From assembly GCA_023430065.1 (NCBI GenBank), contig JAEZCG010000104.1:1-29956 (forward strand): a stretch of DNA of 29,956 nt, written 5' to 3'. The notes under the pieces are model-generated. The model was not told the DNA's origin. It did not search any database and saw nothing but the letters and a program-made list of their open reading frames with translations. This document shows positions 16,665 to 24,712 of this stretch, one piece after another (position 1 is the first letter of the stretch; each line of letters starts with the position of its first letter). A program made the position numbers and the translations under genes. The stretch is from Pseudomonadota bacterium (GTDB lineage Bacteria; Pseudomonadota; Gammaproteobacteria; Burkholderiales; SHXO01).

Positions 16665-16702
16665 GCCTGCGGTCGACTTCCCGTCCCCGCAGGCTTTTTT
16701 TT
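16665..16702 (+). terminator. Rho-independent terminator
   Basis: GCCTGCGG (16665-16672) and CCGCAGGC (16687-16694) form a perfect 8-bp GC-rich stem with a 14-base loop, followed directly by eight T residues (16695-16702). It most likely ends urt transcription, or a small RNA transcribed from the 255-base region upstream. Confidence 0.85.
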
Positions 16703-16743
16703 CCAGCCTGGCACTTGCGCACGCGTCTTCGGTCCAACCGGGC

Positions 16744-17250
16744 ATGCGCGCATCTCCATTTCCCGTCCGCCGCGTTGTCGGCATCGTCTTCCTCGCCACG
16801 CAATGCAGCGTGCTGGCGCCTTGCGCGCTTGCAGCGCAGCCCAGCCTTCAGGACGACATCGACCGCAATCTGCAGGAGCGGCGCACCCGCGCCTTCGAGT
16901 TGCGGTTGGACCTCGAGCCGGGACCGCCACCGCCGCCGGCGCCGGAGTCCGAGGTGCGCCGTTCGGTCGTGGTGCCGCGCGCCGATCCCGGCATTCTGGA
17001 TCGCCTGCCGCGCATTCCGCAGGAAGGAAGGCGGAGGCTCGCCGATCCGCCTGCCCCGAGCGAATCGGCATCCGTGCTGGATAGCCAGCGCAGACGGCAG
17101 CAGGCGCTGCAGGCACAGACGCGGACGGTACCGGAGCCGCAACGCCGCCGGATGCTCGATGCGCAGCAGCTACAATTCGAGCGCGAGCTGCGGTCCGAGC
17201 GGCTGCGCTCGGAGATGATGCGGGACTCCGGGCGCGTGCTGGGCCGCTAG
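16744..17250 (+). CDS. Exported Pro/Arg-rich hypothetical protein
   Basis: A 168-residue protein I do not recognise. Residues 1-30 are a Sec-type signal peptide (MRASPFPVRR, hydrophobic VVGIVFLATQ, cleavage expected after ALAAQ). The mature part begins with a short charged helix (DDIDRNLQERRTRAFELR), continues with a proline-rich linker (PGPPPPPAPE), and ends in an Arg/Gln/Glu-rich, probably coiled-coil region (about 115-168). The start at 16744 is chosen because it gives the signal peptide; the open frame extends upstream through the terminator, which cannot be coding. No cysteine or catalytic motif is visible in the mature part. GC-rich codon usage supports it as coding. Structural or periplasmic scaffold roles are possible but unproven. 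Confidence 0.6.
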   Translation: MRASPFPVRRVVGIVFLATQCSVLAPCALAAQPSLQDDIDRNLQERRTRAFELRLDLEPGPPPPPAPESEVRRSVVVPRADPGILDRLPRIPQEGRRRLADPPAPSESASVLDSQRRRQQALQAQTRTVPEPQRRRMLDAQQLQFERELRSERLRSEMMRDSGRVLGR

Positions 17251-17320
17251 GCATTCGCCCGGGGGAACGCGCCGGCCGATGCCCGGTCAATGCCCTTGCC
17301 AACACCAAGAGGAGATTGGA

Positions 17321-18145
17321 ATGTCGAAGTGGACTTTTCGCGCGCTGACCGCGGCCTGCGCGACCGCACTGGGCTTCGTGGCCGCGGCGCCCGCGTTCGC
17401 CGATGCCAAGCTCGACCAGGTCATCGCCGGCGAGCACCGCGATCCCAAGAATGCGGCCCGCGACCAGTACCGCCATCCGAAGGGGGCGCTCGAGTTCTTC
17501 GGCATCCGTCCGGACATGACGGTGGTCGAGATCTGGCCCAGCGCCGGCTGGTGGACCGAGATCCTGGCTCCGTATCTCAAGGATCAGGGCAAGTACTACG
17601 CCGCATGGTTCGCGACGGAATCGCCCAATACGCCCGGCTACCTGACGCAGCTCGAGAAGAGATTCGATGGCATGGTCGCCTCCAAGCCCGAGCTGTACGG
17701 CAAGGTGGTCAAGACCAAGCTGCTGCCGCCGGACTTCGTGGACATCGCCCCGAAGGGCTCGGCGGACATGGTGCTGACCTTCCGCAACGTGCACAACTGG
17801 GCCAAGGCGGGTACGGCCGACATGATGTTCAAGGCGTTCTACGACGTGCTCAAGTCCGGCGGGGTCCTGGGCGTGGTCGACCACCGCGCAAAGCCGGGCA
17901 CGCCTTTCCAGCAGCAGATCGACAGCGGCTACATCGCCGAGAAATACGTGATCGAGACGGCCGAACTGGCTGGCTTCCGGTTCGCGGGGTCGTCCGAGGT
18001 CAATGCCAATCCCAAGGACACGAAGGACCATCCGGGGGGTGTGTGGAGTCTGCCCCCGACGCTGCGGCAAGGCGACACGGATCGTGCGAAGTATCTCGGC
18101 ATCGGCGAGAGCGATCGCATGACCCTCAAGTTCGTCAAGCCCTAG
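17321..18145 (+). CDS. Exported class I SAM-methyltransferase-like protein
   Basis: A 274-residue protein resembling the predicted methyltransferases of the COG4798 type. It has a Sec signal peptide (residues 1-27, cleavage after FAFA-like AFADA). The methyltransferase-like fold begins at about 64-85 with MTVVEIWPSAGWWTEILAPYL, in which the glycine-rich SAM loop of ordinary enzymes is replaced by WPSAGW. Later strands include DMVLTFRNVHNW (about 147-158) and FYDVLKSGGVLGVVDHR (about 170-187). A strong GAGGAGA precedes the ATG. Because SAM is not expected in the periplasm, either the protein uses another ligand or the export signal is misleading. Next genes share strand but have separate regulatory spacing. 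Confidence 0.7.
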   Translation: MSKWTFRALTAACATALGFVAAAPAFADAKLDQVIAGEHRDPKNAARDQYRHPKGALEFFGIRPDMTVVEIWPSAGWWTEILAPYLKDQGKYYAAWFATESPNTPGYLTQLEKRFDGMVASKPELYGKVVKTKLLPPDFVDIAPKGSADMVLTFRNVHNWAKAGTADMMFKAFYDVLKSGGVLGVVDHRAKPGTPFQQQIDSGYIAEKYVIETAELAGFRFAGSSEVNANPKDTKDHPGGVWSLPPTLRQGDTDRAKYLGIGESDRMTLKFVKP

Positions 18146-18168
18146 GCCGCTCGGCAGGAGGAGTCGAC

Positions 18169-18444
18169 ATGGCGGGTTCGCTGTTCGACGAGGCGGTAGC
18201 ACGGGCACGCGCGTCGGAACCCGCCGTCCTCGCCTTGTGTGGGGATTGCGTGGAATAAGAGAATCACCGGCCACGAGGATTGCGCCGACTGTCGCGGCAC
18301 CTCTCCGGTTACTTCTCCTTCGTGCGCATCGCGCCGCCGGTGAGCGGCACCACGGCGCTGTACTCCCATCCTTCATTGACCGATCTGCCCTGCCAGGGGG
18401 TGCAGTCGCTCGCGCAGCGCGCACTCGATTACTCCGTAGCATGA
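18169..18444 (+). pseudogene. Possible small gene interrupted by an in-frame stop
   Basis: A strong AGGAGG (18157-18162) precedes ATG 18169, opening a 29-codon ORF (MAGSLFDEAVARARAS, then ALCGDCVE) that ends at TAA 18256-18258. The same frame continues without another stop for 61 codons to TGA 18442-18444, with GC-rich third positions and a protein-like stretch (SGYFSFVRIAPPVSGTTALY). This could be a 91-codon gene with a nonsense mutation, a true 29-residue protein, or chance. No family is recognised. Confidence 0.3.
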
Positions 18445-18476
18445 CGCGGCAGTGCGCGCAGTGCACCGCGCACCGC

Positions 18477-18482
18477 TACAAT
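18477..18482 (+). promoter_or_regulatory. Putative -10 element of the cupin-regulator operon
   Basis: TACAAT (five of six consensus bases) lies 41 bases upstream of the cupin start in GC-rich surroundings. No convincing -35 is present at 16-18 bp, so the call rests on the -10 only. Confidence 0.35.
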
Positions 18483-18523
18483 CGCGTTCCTCTGCAGCAC
18501 CCTCCTATTCTTCCGGAGTTTTC

Positions 18524-19009
18524 ATGAAGACGCGTCTCATCGTTGCCGCTCTCGCCATCGCCGTTGCCGCGCCGCTCACTGGTGCGTTCGCCCAGCGGGT
18601 CGTCGACGAGAAGGGATTCGTCACACTCAAGCTCGGTCACGAACAGTGGACGCAGTACCCGGGCATCCCGGGCATCAAGATGATGATCGTCGAGGGCGAC
18701 CCGAAGCAACCCGGACCCTACGTCATCCGCGTCAAGTTCGAGCCGGGCACCATGAGCATGCCGCACTTCCACCCGGAGGACCGGCTGGTGACCGTGCTGA
18801 AGGGTACGTGGTGGACCGGCACGGGCGAGACGTTCGATCCCGGCGCGACGGAGCCGTTGCCTCCCGGCAGCTACATGAAGCATCCGTCGAAGGAGGCGCA
18901 CTACGACGGCGCCAAGGGCGAGGAGGTGATCCTTCAGATTAGCGGCATCGGCCCGAGCGGTACCACGTTCTTCAAGCCCGAGCTGGGAATGACCGGCAAG
19001 TCCAGGTAG
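18524..19009 (+). CDS. Exported cupin-domain protein
   Basis: A 161-residue protein with a Sec signal peptide (residues 1-24, cleavage after GAFAQ) and one small beta-barrel cupin domain. The metal-binding motif GTMSMPHFHPEDRLVTVLKG (about 78-97) supplies two His and a Glu; the second motif includes PPGSYMKHPSKEAHY (about 120-134) with further His. Such exported cupins usually lack a proven substrate. ATG 18524 is preceded by CCGGAG at a suitable distance, and a TACAAT -10 lies upstream. The response regulator starts 20 bases downstream on the same strand, so it may share a transcript with the two-component system. Confidence 0.8.
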   Translation: MKTRLIVAALAIAVAAPLTGAFAQRVVDEKGFVTLKLGHEQWTQYPGIPGIKMMIVEGDPKQPGPYVIRVKFEPGTMSMPHFHPEDRLVTVLKGTWWTGTGETFDPGATEPLPPGSYMKHPSKEAHYDGAKGEEVILQISGIGPSGTTFFKPELGMTGKSR

Positions 19010-19029
19010 CCGGCGGGGGAGAGCCGCCG

Positions 19030-19701
19030 TTGCGCATCCTGCTCGTCGAAGATGATCCGCTGCTGGGCGATGGCCTCGTGGCCGGGCTGCGCGAGCAGGG
19101 TCTGGCCGTAGACTGGGTGAAGGACGGGAAGCTCGCCGAGAAGGTCGTCGCGGATGCACCCTACGATGCCGCCGTGCTCGATCTCGGTTTGCCCGGCGTG
19201 GACGGCATGACACTGCTGGCCAGGTGGCGCGAACGTGGCCTGTCCATCCCCGTCCTCATCCTGACCGCGCGTGATGCCATCGATGCGCGCGTCGCGGGAC
19301 TGGATACCGGGGCGGACGACTATCTGGTCAAACCGGTGGTGCTGGTCGAACTGGCGGCGCGCTTGCGGGCCCTCGTGCGCCGTAGCCAGGGCAGGGTGGA
19401 AGCGGTCTGGCGACATGGGCCGCTCGAGTACAACCCGGCCGGACGCGCCGTGCGCTGGAACGGCAATCCGGTGGACCTGACCGCACGCGAACTCGCCATT
19501 CTGGAGCTGCTGCTGGCCAATCCGCGCCGCGTGCTCTCCAAAGCGCACATCCAGGAGAAGCTCTACGACTGGCGCGACGAGATCGAGAGCAACAGCCTGG
19601 AGGTGCACATCCACCACCTGCGGCGCAAACTCGATGCTGCGATCGTGCGTACCGTGCGTGGCGTGGGTTACATGCTGGGCAGCCTGGACGCGGACAAGTG
19701 A
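19030..19701 (+). CDS. OmpR-family response regulator (PmrA/QseB-like)
   Basis: A 223-residue DNA-binding response regulator. The receiver domain has the acidic pocket EDD at 7-9, the phosphoacceptor Asp51 (AVLDLGLPG), Thr79 (ILTARD) and Lys101 (YLVKPVV). The C-terminal winged helix (about 125-220) includes LTARELAILELLLANP, the recognition helix region SNSLEVHIHHLRRKL and the final TVRGVGYML. Sequence pattern is closest to the PmrA/QseB/TctD group. It starts with TTG (19030) after GGGGGAGAG; no in-frame ATG suits the conserved N-terminus RILLVEDD. The stop overlaps the kinase start (GTGA). Candidate target boxes of PmrA type lie upstream of the two minus-strand operons at 25412-25428 and 27431-27447. 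Confidence 0.92.
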   Translation: MRILLVEDDPLLGDGLVAGLREQGLAVDWVKDGKLAEKVVADAPYDAAVLDLGLPGVDGMTLLARWRERGLSIPVLILTARDAIDARVAGLDTGADDYLVKPVVLVELAARLRALVRRSQGRVEAVWRHGPLEYNPAGRAVRWNGNPVDLTARELAILELLLANPRRVLSKAHIQEKLYDWRDEIESNSLEVHIHHLRRKLDAAIVRTVRGVGYMLGSLDADK

Positions 19702-21038
19702 ACCTGTATCGGCGGTTGCTGCTCTGGGTGTTGCCCGCGGCGGCGCTGCTGTGGATCGTCACCTTGCTCGGCAGCTTCCTGCACGCGCGCTACGAGATCA
19801 ACGAACTGTTCGACACGCAGCAGGTGCAGCTCGCCCGTCAGGTGCTTTCTGCGCTACCGACCGAGTCGCGTGCAGGGTTGGGCGAGCTCGAAGTCCATCG
19901 GGTGCCTTCGGAGCGGCCGGGCAAGGCCGAGCTCGAGGATATCGCCATTGCCGTGTGGCGCCACGGGGGGCAGCTGACCATGGCCGATCGCGAGGGCTTA
20001 CTGCTTCCGGCGACGCCGGGTCACGACGGATTCGAGGAGACGCAGATCGGCGGCCAGGCCTGGCGGGTCTACTACCAGCATGGCGATGGCGATGACTGGA
20101 TCGTGGCGGTGGGACAGCGCATGGGCGAGCGGCGGGAGATCATCCTCGACCTGGTGCTCAGCCAGTTGTCGATCTGGCTCATCGCCCTGCCTCTCCTGGT
20201 GGTCGTGATGTTCGCCGCGATCCGCCACGCCACCCGTCCCCTGCAGGCGCTCGCGTCCGAGGTGGAGCGACGTTCGCCGGACGACTTGCGGCCTCTGGAC
20301 GATCGTGTCCCTACCGATCTGCGCGCGTTGGTGCAGTCGATGAACCGACTCTTCGCACGCGTGACCGGCGCGATCGAGAACGAGCGCCGTCTGACTGCGG
20401 ATGCCGCGCATGAGCTGCGGACGCCGATCGCCGCGCTCCAGGCTCAGCTCGAGGTCGCGCAGATGACCCGCTCGGACCGGGCGCGCGAAGCTGCGATGAA
20501 CAATCTGACGGTGGGCATGAAGCGGCTCAGCGGCCTGGTCAACCAGCTGCTCACGCTCGAACGGATGGAGAACATTCCGCGACTGACGGCAGTCGACCCG
20601 GTGCGCTGGGACCGCGTGATGGAACGGGTGCTGTCGGATGTCCTGCCACAGGTCGACGCGCACGGCGCGGAAGTCGGGTGCCAATGGCCCGAGCAAGGCG
20701 CGGTCTTTCCGCTCAATGGGGACGAGGACCTGTTGGCGGTCATGCTGCGTAATCTCGTCGACAATGGCGTGCGCCACGGCGGACGCGGGGCGCAGGTCGA
20801 GGTCGTGTTCGAGGCGGACGCGCTGCGCGTTCAGGACAACGGACCTGGTGTCCCGGAAGAGGCGCTTCAGCGGCTGGGCCAGCGCTTTCATCGCCCGCCC
20901 GGGACGGTGCAGCCTGGCAGCGGGTTGGGCCTGTCCATCGTCCGGCGCGTCGCCGACCTCCACGGGCTTGCCGTGACGTTCGGTAACGCCGTGCCAGGGC
21001 CCGGCTTTTGCGTCAGGGTGTCGCGGCGTCCCGGCTGA
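19698..21038 (+). CDS. Sensor histidine kinase (PmrB/QseC-like)
   Basis: A 446-residue membrane kinase paired with the regulator upstream. TM1 is at about 8-28, a periplasmic sensor region runs from about 29 to 150, TM2 at about 154-174, then HAMP. The dimerisation/phosphoacceptor helix contains His238 (DAAHELRTPIAAL). The catalytic domain has an N-box (LRNLVDNGVRHG), G1 (VQDNGPGVPEE) and G2 (GSGLGLSIVRR). GTG at 19698 is chosen because it overlaps the regulator stop. The periplasmic part lacks an obvious ExxE metal-binding motif of the classical PmrB kind, so the signal may differ. It converges with the TPR gene, with four bases between the stops. Confidence 0.92.
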   Translation: MNLYRRLLLWVLPAAALLWIVTLLGSFLHARYEINELFDTQQVQLARQVLSALPTESRAGLGELEVHRVPSERPGKAELEDIAIAVWRHGGQLTMADREGLLLPATPGHDGFEETQIGGQAWRVYYQHGDGDDWIVAVGQRMGERREIILDLVLSQLSIWLIALPLLVVVMFAAIRHATRPLQALASEVERRSPDDLRPLDDRVPTDLRALVQSMNRLFARVTGAIENERRLTADAAHELRTPIAALQAQLEVAQMTRSDRAREAAMNNLTVGMKRLSGLVNQLLTLERMENIPRLTAVDPVRWDRVMERVLSDVLPQVDAHGAEVGCQWPEQGAVFPLNGDEDLLAVMLRNLVDNGVRHGGRGAQVEVVFEADALRVQDNGPGVPEEALQRLGQRFHRPPGTVQPGSGLGLSIVRRVADLHGLAVTFGNAVPGPGFCVRVSRRPG

Positions 21039-21042
21039 GCGC

Positions 21043-21699
21043 TCAACCGGCCTTGCGCCGTGCCTCCTCGAGCAGCTTGCGCGCTTCCTCGCGCCGTCCC
21101 GCGTCCGCCACATCCCGGCCGGGCCGGGCAGGCGCCTGCAGTGCACGCTGAAGGTACGTGAGCGCCTCGTCCGGCTTGCCCTGCTCGAGCAGGTACTCGC
21201 CGTAGAAGTAATTGGGATCGATGCCCTGAGGATTGACGGCGAGCGCCTTCAGCAGCAACTCCTTCGCCTTCTTGTCGTCGCCGAAGCCCACCGGCCAGCC
21301 CGGCACCTTGTAGTACAGCACGCCGAGACTGTTGTAGGCGGAGCCGTCCAGCACGTCCGCATCGATCTTCATCGCAGCTTCGTAACGTGCCTTGGCCTTC
21401 TTGGCGAGGCCGAGCGCAGCCATGCCGCCCTTCGCACCTGCCCACGAACTCAGGATGATCCCCTCCCACACCAGCGGCTCGGCGCGATCCGGATGCGCCT
21501 CGCTCGCGCCATGTGCCCGCGCGGCCAGTTCCTCGAACCGCTTGGCGTGCTCGGCCTGGGGTGTCTTGTACTTGATCGTCTCCCACTCCTGCTGCAGGGA
21601 CTTCACGGCATCCTCCACGCTGCCGGCGGCGTGGGCAGCCTGCAGGCCGAGTGCGGCGAGCGCGGCCACGGCCAATCGGATCAATCGCGCAAACTTCAT
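21043..21699 (-). CDS. Exported tetratricopeptide-repeat protein
   Basis: A 218-residue periplasmic protein with a Sec signal peptide (residues 1-25, ending AAHAAG) and TPR-like helical repeats: a long first helix (SVEDAVKSLQQEWETI), repeats around AEPLVWEGIILSSWAGAKGG, SAYNSLGVLYYKVPGWPVGFGDDKKAKELLLKAL (about 120-153) and NYFYGEYLLEQGKPDEALTYLQRAL (about 163-188). The C-terminus is a charged helix. A GGGAGGA Shine-Dalgarno precedes the ATG. It is the last gene of the operon after hemolysin, ligase fusion and SDR, 20 bases after the SDR stop. It probably acts as a scaffold or adaptor in the periplasm for the product or enzymes of the operon; the true partner is unknown. Confidence 0.75.
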   Translation of the reverse strand: MKFARLIRLAVAALAALGLQAAHAAGSVEDAVKSLQQEWETIKYKTPQAEHAKRFEELAARAHGASEAHPDRAEPLVWEGIILSSWAGAKGGMAALGLAKKAKARYEAAMKIDADVLDGSAYNSLGVLYYKVPGWPVGFGDDKKAKELLLKALAVNPQGIDPNYFYGEYLLEQGKPDEALTYLQRALQAPARPGRDVADAGRREEARKLLEEARRKAG

Positions 21700-21719
21700 G
21701 TGTTGTGTCCTCCCGTCGA

Positions 21720-22502
21720 TCAGGTGGTGGAACGGGTTGTCAGATGGCGGGAGTGGCGCTTGAACGCGCCGTCCAGCCAGGCGGGCACCAGCCCGTTCAG
21801 TCGCACGGCATAGCGCTCGGGAAAGCCGAGGAAGCGCTCCGCCGTCCCGCGCGCGAGAACCTCGAGGAGCGCCCGCGCCACCCGCTCGGGGCTATCGGTG
21901 TGGGTACCCGTGGCCCGGTTGTAGGCGTCCACGCGGGCGTCGTTGAAGCGCGTACGCGTGGTGCGCGGCGCGAGATACTGGACGCGGATTCGCGTGCCCT
22001 GCAACTCGCGACGCAGCGCCTCGGAGAACCCGCGCAGCCCTGCCTTGGTGGCGCCGTAGACGCCGAAGCCGGGCAAGCCCAGGCTGCCGAGCGCCGAGCC
22101 GATGTTCAGGATGCGCGCCTGTGGCTGCTGCGCGAGATGCCCGAGCAGCGCGCGCGTCAGGAGCATGGGCGCGAGCAGATTCGTTTCCAGGACGTCGCGG
22201 ATGTGCGCCTCGTCCAGGGTATGGAAGGGTCCGAAACTGGCCACGCCGGCATTGTTGATCAGCACGTTCGCGTCGAATGCGCGCGCCGCATCGGCGACGG
22301 CCGCCCTGCCGTTCTCGCGGGTGAGGTCTGCGATGACCGGCCTGGCGTTGCCCTCCAGCTGACCGGCGAGGTTCTCCAGAGCCGTGCGCGAGCGTCCGAC
22401 CAGCAGCACGCGGGCGCCGGCACCCGACAGCGCGGCCGCGGCTGCGCTTCCGATGCCGCCCGATGCGCCGGTCAGTACCACGCGCATGGTGCTCGGGTTC
22501 AC
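21720..22502 (-). CDS. Short-chain dehydrogenase/reductase (SDR)
   Basis: A 260-residue classical SDR. The cofactor loop TGASGGIG is at 11-18, the NNAG motif at 83-86, and the catalytic Ser136, Tyr149 and Lys153 (YGATK) are all in place. An Arg after the second strand (VGRSRT, about 36-40) suggests NADP(H). The C-terminal part (ERYAVRLNGLVPAWLDGAFKRH) is longer and may touch the membrane, as in SDRs acting on fatty-acyl or lipid substrates. GTG 22502 is chosen because it overlaps the ligase stop (GTGA) after a GGAG; ATG 22487 is an alternative. By position it should reduce or oxidise an intermediate made by the acyl ligase/heme-oxygenase-like fusion upstream. Confidence 0.85.
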   Translation of the reverse strand: MNPSTMRVVLTGASGGIGSAAAAALSGAGARVLLVGRSRTALENLAGQLEGNARPVIADLTRENGRAAVADAARAFDANVLINNAGVASFGPFHTLDEAHIRDVLETNLLAPMLLTRALLGHLAQQPQARILNIGSALGSLGLPGFGVYGATKAGLRGFSEALRRELQGTRIRVQYLAPRTTRTRFNDARVDAYNRATGTHTDSPERVARALLEVLARGTAERFLGFPERYAVRLNGLVPAWLDGAFKRHSRHLTTRSTT

Positions 22503-24712
22503 GCGACACGCTCCAGCGCGGACTCCGGCGGCGCGGCAAACGGCAGTTCCCGGAATACGTCGGCATACAGGCGGTAGAAGCGCTTCGCCGCCTGGATCAC
22601 GGCGTCCTGATCCTCGGGCGCCTCCAGCCGGTCCATCAACAGCGCGAAATGCGCCGTGTGCTCCCGATCCAGCATGCCATGCGACCGCAGATAGCTGAAT
22701 GCCGAATCAGGCAGCCCCAGCCGCGCCTGGATGCGATCTGCGGCCATCAACGCCAGCGCCACGCTGGTCCCCTCGAGCACGTGGACCATGCCGAAGAAGC
22801 CGACCGGATTGCGGCGTGCGATGAGATCGTAGGCATAGGCGACCATCACATCGGCCGCGAACCCGGGCTCGCCATGGCGGATGGCTTCGCTATCGATCCC
22901 GCAGGCGGCAATGTCCGACAGGATCCACGCGTCGTGGCCGCTTTCCTCGTCGATGTACTCGTCCATCGCCGGGCGCAGCCAGTGCAGACGAGGCGGGAGG
23001 CGGTCGCGGCAGGCGGTGAGTAGGGGGACGGTATGGCGTACGTGGTGCCAGGCCTGCGTGAGGAACGCGACATAGCTCTCCAGCGAACCCTCGCCGCGGA
23101 GACAGGCCTGGACGATCGGGACACCGGTGAGGGCCAAGCGGTCCGCTTCGGTGGCCTGTTGCAGGCGCTGGAAGAAGCCCGAGTGCGGCGTCTGCGTGCG
23201 CACGTCCGCGTCCGCGTGCGTCGGGTCCAGTCCGCGGAACGATGTGCCTGCGTGCCGCGACAGGATGGCCTCGCGTCGTGGGCGACCGTTTGCGGTGGCC
23301 ATGGCGTGCGCAGCGTCGAAGGGCGCCTCGGCCCGCGTCCACGTCTGGATCCGTGCGTAGTCCGGAAGATGCCCGTTCGCGGAGGTGATCGCCGCGATCA
23401 GTTCGGCATCCGTCGCCTCGGGTTGCACCGGCCACAGCACCGCACGCAACGCCGGAGCCCCGTCGCCGAACACCACCGCCTGAGCGATGCTGGGCTCGCT
23501 GCGCAGCGCTGTCTCGACCCATTCGGGTGAGACATTGCGGCCGAACGCCGTGATCAGGACATTCTTCCTGCGGCCGCTCACGTGCAGGAATCCGTCCGCA
23601 TCGATGCGGCCCAGATCGCCGGTGGCTAGCCACTGGCGCTCGCTGCGCGCCTCGCCGACATAGCCGAGGAACAGGCTTCCGCCGATCTCGATCTCCCCGT
23701 CCCCGGCGATGCGCACGCGCGCATGCGGCAGCGGTCGGCCGACGCTGCCCGGACAATCGGCTCCGGGAAGGTTGAGCGTCTGTACCGACGCACCCTCGGT
23801 GAGGCCATAGCCTTCGTACGCAGGCAGACCCAACTCACGCGCCGCCGCCAGCGTGCGTGCACCGACCGCCGCACCGCCGACCGCGACCAGTTCCAGGCTG
23901 CTAGGCGCCGTCTCGGACGCGCCCGCGAGCCAGGCGGTCCACGCGCGCAACATCTGCGGCAGCAGGATCAGGCTGTGGGCGGCGTGCTGGAGGACCGCGC
24001 GATGCAGCGCCTGCGGGTCGAACGTCGAGGATCCGAGCAGGCCGAGCCGGCTCACCGGCAGCACCACGCAGGTACCGCCGTGCGACAGTGGTGCAAGGAT
24101 GCCGGCGACATTCTCCAGCAGCACGGCCAGGGGAAGCGCACACAGATGGCGTGTGATCCCCAGCTGCTGCGTCGCCTGGCCGATCGACGCCGCGACCGAA
24201 AGCATGACCTCGGCGCCGAGGCATGCGCCCTTGGGCGTTCCCGTCGTGCCCGAGGTGAAACTGATCTTGCTCGTGCCTTCCGGAAGCTCCGGGGGTCGCG
24301 TGCGCCGCATGCACGACACGCTGCCATCCGGGTGCTCCCCGCCTGGAACGGCGGCGAATCCCAGGGCCTCGAGTGCCTTGGCGCCGCGCGGCAGGGTGAC
24401 AACGGTGTCCACCCCGGCACTGATACAGGCGTGCGCGATCTGCGCGGGGGCAAAAAAGGTGGGAAGGGGAACGTGCACCACACCGGCGCGCATGGCCGCC
24501 AGATCCGAGACGATCCAGCGCGCGCCGTTGTCGAGCAGGGTCGCGACGACACGCGAGCCGAGTTGCGAGAACTCGTGCGCCTGCGTCTCGACTGCGGCGA
24601 GCAAGCGCCCGTAAGACCATGCGCCGCTCTCGTCCACCAGTGCAGGGCGCAGGTTCGCGTTCGCGTGCGCCTGCAACGCCAGGAAGAATTGCTCGATGGT
24701 GTCCGCGCGCAT
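22499..24712 (-). CDS. AMP-dependent acyl ligase fused to a heme-oxygenase-like (putative diiron oxidase) domain
   Basis: A 737-residue two-domain protein. Residues about 1-490 form an ANL-type ligase: A3 motif TSGTTGTPKG (153-162), YGLTEG (302-307), TGD (364-366) and hinge GRRKN (380-384). The usual A10 lysine is replaced in NGRPRR (475-480). Residues about 510-737 form an all-helical domain of the TenA/heme-oxygenase-like type with candidate metal ligands E590-x2-H593, E647, and H678-x3-D682-x2-H685. That spacing resembles, from memory, UndA- and CADD-like diiron oxidases. ATG 24712 shares a base with the hemolysin stop. The likely role is activation of an acyl chain and its oxidative processing; substrate unknown. 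The fusion is inferred from one uninterrupted frame. Confidence 0.8.
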   Translation of the reverse strand: MRADTIEQFFLALQAHANANLRPALVDESGAWSYGRLLAAVETQAHEFSQLGSRVVATLLDNGARWIVSDLAAMRAGVVHVPLPTFFAPAQIAHACISAGVDTVVTLPRGAKALEALGFAAVPGGEHPDGSVSCMRRTRPPELPEGTSKISFTSGTTGTPKGACLGAEVMLSVAASIGQATQQLGITRHLCALPLAVLLENVAGILAPLSHGGTCVVLPVSRLGLLGSSTFDPQALHRAVLQHAAHSLILLPQMLRAWTAWLAGASETAPSSLELVAVGGAAVGARTLAAARELGLPAYEGYGLTEGASVQTLNLPGADCPGSVGRPLPHARVRIAGDGEIEIGGSLFLGYVGEARSERQWLATGDLGRIDADGFLHVSGRRKNVLITAFGRNVSPEWVETALRSEPSIAQAVVFGDGAPALRAVLWPVQPEATDAELIAAITSANGHLPDYARIQTWTRAEAPFDAAHAMATANGRPRREAILSRHAGTSFRGLDPTHADADVRTQTPHSGFFQRLQQATEADRLALTGVPIVQACLRGEGSLESYVAFLTQAWHHVRHTVPLLTACRDRLPPRLHWLRPAMDEYIDEESGHDAWILSDIAACGIDSEAIRHGEPGFAADVMVAYAYDLIARRNPVGFFGMVHVLEGTSVALALMAADRIQARLGLPDSAFSYLRSHGMLDREHTAHFALLMDRLEAPEDQDAVIQAAKRFYRLYADVFRELPFAAPPESALERVA

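Noticed and set aside
21651..22577. Plus-strand open frame opposite the SDR
   Set aside because: Shadow of the SDR gene; no motif, and the SDR carries a complete catalytic triad.
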